From NCBI GenBank assembly GCA_036782775.1, contig DAIPYJ010000117.1, positions 1-5,875 of the forward strand: a DNA stretch of 5,875 nucleotides, in the 5' to 3' direction. The position numbers and the translations under genes were made by a program. The notes under the pieces were generated by a model. It did not search any database, had not been told where the DNA came from, and saw nothing but the letters and a program-made list of their open reading frames with translations. Positions within the stretch are counted from its first letter, which is position 1. The number at the start of each line of letters is the position of its first letter. Shown piece by piece: positions 1-5,616 of this stretch. This DNA comes from CF-13 sp036782775 (GTDB taxonomy: Bacteria; Chloroflexota; Dormibacteria; CF-121).

Positions 1-120
1 GGCCCCGGCCAGGAAGGTACGCGCGACTTCGAGCGCGGCTGTGATCACATACGGCGGATGCGGGATACCGTACTCGTCAAGGAGCTGCCAGCCGATCGAC
101 GGGGCGGTCTTAGACGCCAG
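1..120 (-). CDS. Unidentified protein, N-terminal part only; possibly ATP-grasp/CoA-ligase-like
   Basis: After the aldehyde dehydrogenase stop, only one minus-strand frame stays open to the window edge. It has strong G/C preference at third positions and a protein-like composition; the other two frames hit stops. It reads S-K-T-A-P-S-I-G-W-Q-L-L-D-E-Y-G-I-P-H-P and continues P-Y-V-I-T-A-A-L-E-V-A-R-T-F-L-A-G-A. The pattern LL-x-E-Y-GIP-x-PP, then about ten residues and an alanine-rich helix, resembles the start of ATP-grasp domains in NDP-forming acyl-CoA synthetases, but 38 residues are too few for a firm call. No ATG, GTG or TTG start lies at the junction. The best-placed candidate is a CTG at 120-118, which would overlap the dehydrogenase by 11 bp, with AGGA about 12 bases upstream. 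A GTG at about 44 is the next in-frame option but would discard the most protein-like part. A sequence error in the start codon is also possible. If it is a CoA ligase, it could activate the acid made by the dehydrogenase; that is inference. Confidence 0.45.
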   Translation of the reverse strand, partial: MASKTAPSIGWQLLDEYGIPHPPYVITAALEVARTFLAGA

Positions 121-1563
121 AGCCGAGCCGGATCCTGATGTGTTTGGGCTCGAGATATGCCTCCAGGCCCTCCGGCCCCATCTCGCGCCCGATGCCGCTC
201 TCCTTCCAGCCTCCAAATGGCGATTCCAGCTCGGTGACGTCGTTGACGTTGATGCCGACGCCGCCGAACTCCAGCTGCTCCGCAACCAGCAACGCCTTGC
301 CGACATCCTTGCCGAAGACGTAGGCGACCAGTCCGTATTCCGTGCTGTTGGCCCGGCGCACCACCTCATCGACCGTCTCAAAGGCGCTGATCGGGGCTAC
401 CGGCCCAAACGTTTCTTCTCGCATCGTTCGCGCCTCGTCCGGCACGTTTGACAGCACGGTCGGAAGATAGAAGTGTCCCTTCCCAAAGCGCTCGCCGTCG
501 GGACGATGGCCACCCCAGAGCAGGCGCGCCCCGCGGGTCACGGCATCCTGTACGTGGGCCTCGGTCCGCACCACCTGCTTGTCGTTGATCATCGGGCCGT
601 ACTCCACGCCAGGCTCCAGGCCGGGCCCAAGCTTCAGCTGCCGGGTGGCATCGACAAAGCGCTCTTCGAACTCGTCGGTAAGCTCTCGGGCAATGTAAAG
701 GCGGTTGACCGCATTGCAGATCTGCCCCATGTTCGAAAACGAACGCCGCACNNNNNNNNNNGGATGATCATCGGCGTGTGGCCCCCGAGCTCGAGATTCA
801 GGCGTTTGATATGCGCCGACGCGAGCGACATGATCCGCCGACCGCTCGGGATCGACCCCGTGAAGGCGATCATGCGCGACCGCGGATCGGTGACCAGCGT
901 CTCGCCGAGGGTTTCGACCGGACCCACGACGTAGTTGAGCACCCCCTCGGGCAAGCCCGCGTCGAGCAGACACTGGACCGCCTCGGCCGTGGCGAGTGGT
1001 GTCTCGGGCGCCGGCTTGCACACAACCGTGCAACCTGCGGCCAGAGCGGGCGCGACCTTCCAGCTGAACAGATCGACTGGGAAATTCCAGGGGACGATGG
1101 CAACGACAACACCAACCGGTTGCCGGATGACCAGACTGCGCATGTCTGGGAGTGAGGCCGGACGCCACTCATCGGCACGGTGGGCGGCGATCTCCGCGTA
1201 ATACTCGAAAACCTGCGCTGTGAAGCGAAGCTCCTTTTTGCTGTCCGGCAGCGGCTTGCCTTGCTCACGCGTCAGGGTGACCGCGATGGTGTCGATCCGA
1301 TCTCGTAGCAACGCCGTTCCGCGATGCAGGATTCTGGCCCTCTCCGCCACCGGGGTCCGCGACCAGCCGGGAAACGCGGCCGTCGCGGCTGCCAGCGCTC
1401 GCTCGGCATCAAGCGCGTCACCAAAGGCGACGTCGCCGACGAGCTCCCCGGTTGCCGGATCGTGAATTGGCTGACGCTCTCCTTCGGCGGCCTCCACCCA
1501 GCGGCCACCAATCAGGAGGTTGGCGCGCAGCCGGGGCAGCACCTGCTCGTCGACCGCGCTCAT
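110..1563 (-). CDS. NAD(P)-dependent aldehyde dehydrogenase (AldA/GabD-like), interrupted by an assembly gap
   Basis: This enzyme oxidises an aldehyde to a carboxylate with NAD(P)+ in the cytoplasm. Numbering from the ATG at 1563, the first part (267 residues) has the oxyanion-hole Asn160 in PWNFP, the cofactor-binding Lys183 in CKPAPETP, the Rossmann motif FTGS at 234-237 and the general-base Glu258 in LELGG. The second part (codons 751-113, 213 residues) has the catalytic Cys in GQICNAVNR (codon 718-716), the EETFGPV motif, and SPFGGWKESGIGRE near the C-terminus. The two parts lie in different frames either side of a 10-N gap. Alignment to E. coli GabD predicts 13 missing residues, giving one intact protein of about 493 residues, normal for the family. 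I chose the ATG at 1563 because it makes an ATGA overlap with the upstream SIS gene and has AAGGA ten bases before it; a GTG at 1584 would add seven residues. The substrate is not readable from sequence. Glycolaldehyde, lactaldehyde, acetaldehyde or a semialdehyde are all possible; the nucleoside-operon context favours a small aldehyde from pentose cleavage (inference). Confidence 0.93.
752..761. other. Assembly gap (10 N) inside the aldehyde dehydrogenase gene
   Basis: Ten N fall between the Glu258 segment and the catalytic-Cys segment. With exactly ten bases the two halves do not share a frame. One spare base (762) precedes the gap in the coding direction, so an intact gene needs a gap of length 2 modulo 3. 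Family alignment predicts about 38 bases, so the run of ten is most likely a placeholder of unknown true size. Confidence 0.9.
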
Positions 1564-2315
1564 CGCGAAGCGATCCTTCTCCACAGCTCGGCATAACCGG
1601 CATCGTTCTGCGCCCGGGCCGAGCCCTCTCGAGGCAGGTTGAGGTTGACTTCGACGTGGGGCGGCGTTCCGCGCTCGACCAAGATTTTGGCCGTCTCCGC
1701 GACCATGGCATCGACGACTGCCATGACCAGCATCGATGAGACCGCCGCTACCGGGTCCTGGAGGCCCTCGATCTTCACGCAGGCATCGCCGAGCGGTGCT
1801 CCCGTGTCGATCACCACATCGGCAACTTCATAGAGCTTCTTCCCGGACGAATGCCGGGACGCGATCGCGCTGGAATGGGGCAAGGACGTCACACCAACCA
1901 GGTCCAGGCCCTTCTCTTTGGCCATCAACGCCATATCGAGCACGACCGGGTTGATGCCGGAGTGACTGAACAGCACCAGGGTGTCGGCCGGATCGAGGCG
2001 ATGACCTTCGAGGATCGCCCGACCGTATCCCTCTTGCCGATGAAGAAACCGGTACTGCGGGACGCCCATGTCGCCGTAGACGTGATGAAGCAGCGTGATC
2101 GGGAGCTCCGCTATGGGATGGAAACCAACCAGGCTGCCGCTCCGGGGGAAAGCCTCGAGGGCGGGAAGGCTGCCGTGGCCGGTACCGAACAGGTGCACCA
2201 GCTTTCCGTCGCCGATGCTGCGGGCACAACTGTCGGCCGCCCGGCGAATCGCGTCCGCCTGAGCCTCCTGCAATTGTTTGAGCAGCCGGGTCGCTGCCTG
2301 GAAGTAGTCGATCAT
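1560..2315 (-). CDS. SIS-domain phosphosugar isomerase/binding protein (UPF0309/COG4821-like)
   Basis: This 251-residue cytoplasmic protein has a single SIS (sugar isomerase) fold, which binds phosphorylated sugars. An N-terminal helical segment (1-36) is followed by the glycine-rich loop HLFGTGHGS (41-49). Next come the serine-rich phosphate-binding motif FSHSGINP (116-123), the GVTSLPHSS strand-loop (141-149) and the UPF0309-typical stretch HSSGKKLYE with DTGAPLGDA (155-178). The C-terminal TPPHVEVNLN (217-226) matches the family's usual PP-x-x-x-x-N ending. Length and motif order fit UPF0309, whose reactions are mostly unassigned. The ATG at 2315 forms an ATGA overlap with the phosphorylase stop and has GGAG seven bases upstream, which settles the start. 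Between a phosphorylase and PfkB kinase on one side and an aldehyde dehydrogenase on the other, a role in converting a pentose phosphate or bisphosphate is plausible, but this is inference. A binding or regulatory role is the alternative. Confidence 0.88.
   Translation of the reverse strand: MIDYFQAATRLLKQLQEAQADAIRRAADSCARSIGDGKLVHLFGTGHGSLPALEAFPRSGSLVGFHPIAELPITLLHHVYGDMGVPQYRFLHRQEGYGRAILEGHRLDPADTLVLFSHSGINPVVLDMALMAKEKGLDLVGVTSLPHSSAIASRHSSGKKLYEVADVVIDTGAPLGDACVKIEGLQDPVAAVSSMLVMAVVDAMVAETAKILVERGTPPHVEVNLNLPREGSARAQNDAGYAELWRRIASR
1574..1578 (-). promoter_or_regulatory. Ribosome-binding site of the aldehyde dehydrogenase
   Basis: AAGGA lies ten bases before the ATG at 1563 and inside the end of the SIS gene. 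It supports the ATG at 1563, which also gives the ATGA overlap, over the GTG at 1584, which would itself sit upstream of this site. Confidence 0.65.
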
Positions 2316-3115
2316 GGCTTGGCTCCATTCGCGGCGGGCTNNNNNNNNNNGGGAACACCGATCAGGGCTTCCAGCGCCGCCGTGACCAGCTGTTCCTCCC
2401 CGTGCTTGCGGGCCTCGTCGTCGAGCAGGGCACGACCCGGGCCGTCGACGCTGATCAGACACAGCGATCCGGCTCGCACGCCCAGCAACGATGCCACGAC
2501 AAACAACGTGGCGGTCTCCATGTCCGCCGCAAGCACACCCAGCTGGCGGAATTCGTCGTGGCGTCTCTCGACGGGAGCGGCCCTCTCCACCGAGGGCGCC
2601 AGCATCTCGCTGTAGAACCCGTCGGCGGTTGCCAAAATTCCAACGTGGTAGGGCAGGCGCTTGTGGTTCATCACGTCGATGAGCGTATTCACCATCACAG
2701 GGTCCGCTGCCGCGGGATATCCCAGCGGGGCATAGGTGAGCGAGGTCCCTTCGGCGCGAAGCGACGCGTGGGCGACGATGAAGGTTCCCAGGGGAAGCCG
2801 ATCAGGCGCCAGGCTCATGGCTGTTCCCGCCCGCAGGATGACCCGCACTCCGATGCCCGCCAGCTCCTCGAGCAGTACCGCGGCGATCGGCCCCCCCATG
2901 CCGAAGGCCGATACCGTCACCGGCACTCCTCGGAAACTGCCGACCAATGTGCGAAGTCCCCGCCGATCACTGACAACGCGGGCCTCGGTCAACTGCTGAC
3001 CAAACATATCGACCCGAGCCCGATCACCGACGAGAATGCACCGTGGTGCGACATCCTTGGCCTGCAGCCCGAGATACCATGCGCCCTGCGGTGCCGGGCG
3101 AGTCTTTACCGTCAT
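2312..3115 (-). CDS. Nucleoside phosphorylase, uridine-phosphorylase (PNP/UDP) family, atypical specificity
   Basis: The family cleaves nucleosides with phosphate to a free base and (deoxy)ribose 1-phosphate, in the cytoplasm. The 267-residue frame (four residues unknown) aligns along its length with E. coli Udp. It has YLGL (14-17), the phosphate loop GDRARV with Arg34, FGMGGP (71-76), the second phosphate site LRAGT with Arg95 and Thr98, and ADMETATLF (197-205), where Met199-Glu200 match the ribose-binding Met-Glu pair. It departs from Udp at base-contacting positions. The Gln166 and Arg168 equivalents, which hold uracil in Udp, are Met171 and Ala173, and the ribose-contacting His8 is Tyr14. 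An Asp (224, in SVDGPGR) sits close to where bacterial trimeric purine phosphorylases carry their catalytic Asp. The start has AAGGAG eight bases upstream and overlaps the kinase stop by ATGA. The last residues lie across a 10-N gap, so the C-terminus is uncertain. Substrate specificity cannot be assigned. Confidence 0.92.
   Translation of the reverse strand: MTVKTRPAPQGAWYLGLQAKDVAPRCILVGDRARVDMFGQQLTEARVVSDRRGLRTLVGSFRGVPVTVSAFGMGGPIAAVLLEELAGIGVRVILRAGTAMSLAPDRLPLGTFIVAHASLRAEGTSLTYAPLGYPAAADPVMVNTLIDVMNHKRLPYHVGILATADGFYSEMLAPSVERAAPVERRHDEFRQLGVLAADMETATLFVVASLLGVRAGSLCLISVDGPGRALLDDEARKHGEEQLVTAALEALIGVPXXXXPAANGAKP
2323..2326 (-). promoter_or_regulatory. Ribosome-binding site of the SIS-domain gene
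   Basis: GGAG lies seven bases before the ATG at 2315, inside the last codons of the phosphorylase. It fixes the start of the SIS protein and argues against reading that open frame upstream through the N gap as a fusion. Confidence 0.7.
2341..2350. other. Assembly gap (10 N) near the 3' end of the nucleoside phosphorylase gene
   Basis: Ten N lie about nine codons before the phosphorylase stop. With exactly ten bases the phosphorylase frame continues to a TGA that overlaps the next ATG by 4 bp, which is consistent with the rest of the operon. If the run is only a placeholder, the C-terminal eight residues are not certain; a length of 2 modulo 3 would instead run the phosphorylase into the SIS frame. 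Confidence 0.85.
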
Positions 3116-4038
3116 GCCGTGCTCTCCTTCGTCTGTGGGATGAGGGCGCTCGATGCGCGGCGCCCGATGAGGAACCGCGCCGCATAGTCTGTCGCCGCCT
3201 GACCAGCATCGGCTGGGGCCTTACCACGGAACATGGCCGAGAGAAATGCCGAGAAGAACGCGTCACCCACGCCGGTTGGATCGTCGACCTCGACGCGCCG
3301 CGCGCTGATCCTGATCTCTCGTCCCGACGCGTAAACGCACGATCCGTCCGGTCCATCGGTCAGGACCAGCACTGCCGGCGACGCAGCACGCAGATGACCA
3401 ATAGCCTGCTCGAGCGAGGCTTCGCGGTCGCCACCGGCAGCTTCCAGGAGAAACCCCAGCTCCTCGCGATTGAAGATCAAGAGCTCGGCGTCCCGAACGA
3501 TGCGCCGGCGTAGATCGATCGGGTAGTGACTCGGATCTGCCTTGACGTCCCAGGCAATCCGAACCGCCGAAGGCTTGGCATCGAGGAGAGCGGCGCTCAT
3601 CGGCGCCGGCCCGGCTGTCAGCACCAACCAGTGAGCCGCCTGAAGGCGCTCACGTCCGGCAGCCGAGAGCGCCAGGTTCCCTGAGCCGCTGGGGTGGTGC
3701 AGGCAGGTGGCGCGCCCGTCGGGGTCATAGAGCATCAGCGCTCGGGGTGACGCCTGACCAGCCGCGACTTCCACACCCGCCGTATCGATGCCATGCGAGC
3801 GGAGTTCTTCAAGATAGGCGCAGCCGTAGCGATCATCGCCAAGCCAGCTGACTAACGCGACACGATGACCCAATTCCGTCAGGGCCAACGCCACTCCTGG
3901 CGCGCAGCCGCCAAATCGAGCCTCTGGCTCGACCTCTCCCAGCAACTTCGAGGTGAGCCCTGGCGTTGGAGCAGCGCTCACCTGCCAGGCGAAGGTGATC
4001 GCGGCATCGCCGGCGACGAGCGCGTCGAAGTCAGCCAT
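3112..4038 (-). CDS. PfkB/ribokinase-family carbohydrate (or nucleoside) kinase
   Basis: Members transfer phosphate from ATP to a hydroxymethyl or anomeric hydroxyl group of a sugar or nucleoside; this one is cytoplasmic. The 308-residue length is normal. The N-terminal substrate part has the paired glycines in RFGGCAPGVALALTELG (Gly43-Gly44) and WLGDDRYG (65-72), matching the LG-x-D-x-x-G motif. The metal/phosphate motif NREE is at 190-193, followed by the ATP-site strand LVLTDGPDGS (224-233). The PfkB signature DDPTGVGDAFFSAF (252-265) supplies the anion hole and the catalytic base Asp259. GEVEPEARFGG resembles the usual substrate-facing strand. The ATG at 4038 has GAGG six bases upstream and overlaps the hydrolase stop by 8 bp; the TGA overlaps the phosphorylase ATG by 4 bp. 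Next to a nucleoside phosphorylase, candidate substrates are a pentose 1-phosphate, free ribose or deoxyribose, or a nucleoside. Sequence alone does not separate these. Confidence 0.92.
   Translation of the reverse strand: MADFDALVAGDAAITFAWQVSAAPTPGLTSKLLGEVEPEARFGGCAPGVALALTELGHRVALVSWLGDDRYGCAYLEELRSHGIDTAGVEVAAGQASPRALMLYDPDGRATCLHHPSGSGNLALSAAGRERLQAAHWLVLTAGPAPMSAALLDAKPSAVRIAWDVKADPSHYPIDLRRRIVRDAELLIFNREELGFLLEAAGGDREASLEQAIGHLRAASPAVLVLTDGPDGSCVYASGREIRISARRVEVDDPTGVGDAFFSAFLSAMFRGKAPADAGQAATDYAARFLIGRRASSALIPQTKESTA
3124..3129 (-). promoter_or_regulatory. Ribosome-binding site of the nucleoside phosphorylase
   Basis: AAGGAG is the strongest Shine-Dalgarno match in the window, eight bases before the ATG at 3115 and within the last codons of the kinase. 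It suggests the phosphorylase is efficiently re-initiated. Confidence 0.75.
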
Positions 4039-4618
4039 GGGGTGCCTCGTTGCGGAGCCATTTCACCGCCGTCTCAAGATCGATCACTTCGCCGATATAG
4101 CGCTGGATGTCCTCGAGCGACGCCTCGTGCAGATGCGGGCGGTTTGAGCTGACTGCGTCGCGCGCAATTATTGGGCGGAAACCATGCGCGAAGGCGTCCT
4201 GGACACTCGCGCGAATGCAGACATTCGTCTTCACGCCCGCGATGATGACGCGCTCCACGCCTTGCTCTCGGAAGAGCAGGGCGAGGTCTGTGGCGAAGAA
4301 TGCCGAGAATCTTCGCTTCGGAATGACGACCTCGCCCGGCAACTCTTCGAAGCCTGGATAGGCTTCCTGATCGCGATCCCCGATATAGCTATGCTCCGGA
4401 AGCTTGGGTCGCTCGAAATCGTTCAGCCCTTTTCGGTGCGCTTCACGCGCATGCACGATCAGACGGCCCCCCGCCCGTGCGGCCTGCAGCAGGGTTGCGA
4501 TCGCTCGCAGCGTCTGCTCTGTCTCAGGGTAGTGGAACGGGCCATCTTCATCAAAGAACGATCGATTGACGTCGACCAGCAGCAACGCAAGCCGGTGACG
4601 CGAGTTGCCCGCGGTCAT
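4031..4618 (-). CDS. Cysteine hydrolase, isochorismatase superfamily
   Basis: This superfamily hydrolyses amide, ureide or related C-N bonds through a Cys nucleophile; the protein is cytoplasmic and 195 residues long, a normal size. The catalytic triad is visible: Asp16 in LLLVDVNRSF, Lys101 in VVIPKRRFSAF, and Cys134 in AGVKTNVCIRAS, where the residues just before the Cys match the conserved cis-peptide region. The segment HAREAHRKGLNDFE (56-69) replaces the TQDWHP zinc-site region of true nicotinamidases, so plain nicotinamidase is unlikely. N-carbamoyl or ureido amidohydrolases such as RutB are nearer in type, but the substrate is not assignable. The ATG at 4618 overlaps the permease stop (ATGA) with GAGG eight bases upstream; the stop overlaps the kinase start by 8 bp. 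In this operon it may process the released base or a carbamoyl side group of the imported compound (inference). Confidence 0.9.
   Translation of the reverse strand: MTAGNSRHRLALLLVDVNRSFFDEDGPFHYPETEQTLRAIATLLQAARAGGRLIVHAREAHRKGLNDFERPKLPEHSYIGDRDQEAYPGFEELPGEVVIPKRRFSAFFATDLALLFREQGVERVIIAGVKTNVCIRASVQDAFAHGFRPIIARDAVSSNRPHLHEASLEDIQRYIGEVIDLETAVKWLRNEAPHG
4045..4048 (-). promoter_or_regulatory. Ribosome-binding site of the PfkB-family kinase
   Basis: GAGG lies six bases before the ATG at 4038, inside the hydrolase gene, at one of the two 8-bp overlaps. Confidence 0.6.
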
Positions 4619-5616
4619 CTATCCCGCCTCAGTAGCGAGCGAGCTGGCTGCAACACGCGCACGTTCGTGGACGCNNNNNNNNNNNNNNNNNNNNNNNNNN
4701 NNNNNNNNNNNNNNNNNNNNNNNNNNNNNNNNNNNNNNNNNNNGATCGCGACCAGTGTGAGACTGATCACGACCACGAGGTACGGCAGCATCTGGACCAG
4801 CTGGGAGGGAACGCCAGAGCTTCCCAGCCGGAAGCCAGCTGCTTCGAAAACGCCGAAGATGACGGCGGCCAGGGCCGTCAGGGCTGGTCGCGCATCGCCA
4901 AAGTAGAACGCCGCCAGCGCGATGAAACCACGACCGCCCGTCATCTGCTTGTTGAACAGCGTGACAACGCCCAGGGATAGCTGGGCCCCGGCCAACCCGC
5001 TGAACGCGCCCGCAATCACGGTCGATAAGTCGCGGAGCCGAAGGGTAGGCACACCCGCAGCACGGGTGGCCTCTTCGTTCGCGCCCGTTGCACGCAGCTC
5101 AATACCGAGCGGCGTCCGGTACAAAAAGAAAGAAACCAGCGGCACGCTCAGCCAGCCGAGGTAGGTCAGGACGTCGTGGCCGGAAAGAATGGGACCAAGT
5201 CCTGGGATTTGCGAAACGATCGGGATGCTGACCTTTGGCAGGCCGACGAGACCGGTGGGGAGCCACGTTCCCTCGATTTTGAAAGCGATCGGGAGCAGAT
5301 AGCCGAAGAACCCGAGCACCAGGAGGTTCAGACCGAGGCCGGCCACGCTCTCGTTGGCACCCCAGCGCGTGATCGACCACGAGAACAGCAGCCCGACGAG
5401 GGCACCAGCGACCACCGCGGCGAGCACGCCCAGAAATGGGTTGCCGGTCTGCGCACTGACGCTCACCGCACAAAAGGCGCCTACCAACATCATCGGCTCC
5501 AGCCCAATGTTCACGATGCCTCCCTGACGGTTGACCAGCCCGCCCATGGCGGCCAGGAGAATCGAAGTGGTCGCGGGGGCGGCGGCACCGAGCACACCAA
5601 GGATGGCATCAGGCAC
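4615..5616 (-). CDS. ABC-transporter permease, BMP/nucleoside (COG1079, YufQ/NupQ-like) type
   Basis: This is an integral inner-membrane subunit of an importer that, in characterised relatives, takes up nucleosides with a BmpA-type lipoprotein and a double ATPase. The protein is almost wholly hydrophobic with about eight to nine membrane segments. Family landmarks are GLVNRQGGIVNIGLEPMM (26-43), the ATPase-coupling loop TPLGIELRATGANEEATRAAG (168-188), and GGRGFIALAAFYFGDARP (227-244). The start is a GTG, with GGAGG ten bases upstream and an 8-bp overlap with the preceding permease; the next in-frame ATG is 23 codons in and would remove the first membrane helix. A 69-N gap follows residue 291. 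After it, 19 residues lead to a TGA overlapping the hydrolase ATG by 4 bp. If 69 is exact the protein has 333 residues, about 15-20 more than usual, so the C-terminal tail should be treated with caution. Confidence 0.93.
   Translation of the reverse strand: MPDAILGVLGAAAPATTSILLAAMGGLVNRQGGIVNIGLEPMMLVGAFCAVSVSAQTGNPFLGVLAAVVAGALVGLLFSWSITRWGANESVAGLGLNLLVLGFFGYLLPIAFKIEGTWLPTGLVGLPKVSIPIVSQIPGLGPILSGHDVLTYLGWLSVPLVSFFLYRTPLGIELRATGANEEATRAAGVPTLRLRDLSTVIAGAFSGLAGAQLSLGVVTLFNKQMTGGRGFIALAAFYFGDARPALTALAAVIFGVFEAAGFRLGSSGVPSQLVQMLPYLVVVISLTLVAIXXXXXXXXXXXXXXXXXXXXXXXASTNVRVLQPARSLLRRDR
4627..4630 (-). promoter_or_regulatory. Ribosome-binding site of the cysteine hydrolase
   Basis: GAGG lies eight bases before the ATG at 4618, followed by a GGGA that could also pair with 16S rRNA. 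It is within the presumed tail of the second permease. Confidence 0.6.
4675..4743. other. Assembly gap (69 N) near the 3' end of the permease gene
   Basis: Sixty-nine N equal 23 codons and keep the permease frame open. Unlike the two 10-N runs this length looks like a real estimate. The post-gap frame used for the permease has better G/C third-position use than the other two frames and ends in an ATGA overlap, but the other frames also end just before or inside the next ribosome-binding region, so the tail is not fully certain. Confidence 0.85.

Noticed and set aside
110..1563. Aldehyde dehydrogenase as a pseudogene or two separate genes
   Set aside because: The frame break coincides exactly with the N run, both halves keep all catalytic residues, and a family-sized fill restores one frame.
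1851..2615. Long plus-strand open frame of about 254 codons
   Set aside because: It lies antisense to the SIS and phosphorylase genes, which have clear motifs. Its own sequence shows no recognisable domain, and long antisense frames are common in GC-rich DNA.
2402..3187. Plus-strand open frame of about 261 codons
   Set aside because: It is antisense to the phosphorylase, is rich in His, Gln and Arg with no domain pattern, and has no operon or ribosome-site support.
3043..3513. Plus-strand open frame across the kinase-phosphorylase junction
   Set aside because: It spans the ATGA junction of two well-supported minus-strand genes and has no recognisable motif; treated as a shadow frame.
3112..4038. 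Pseudouridine kinase (PsuK) assignment
   Set aside because: The PfkB family fits, but no PsuG-type glycosidase is present in the window and nothing in the motifs is specific for PsuK.
4031..4618. Calling the cysteine hydrolase a nicotinamidase in nicotinamide riboside breakdown
   Set aside because: The zinc-site region typical of PncA is not present, so the catalytic triad alone does not justify the name.
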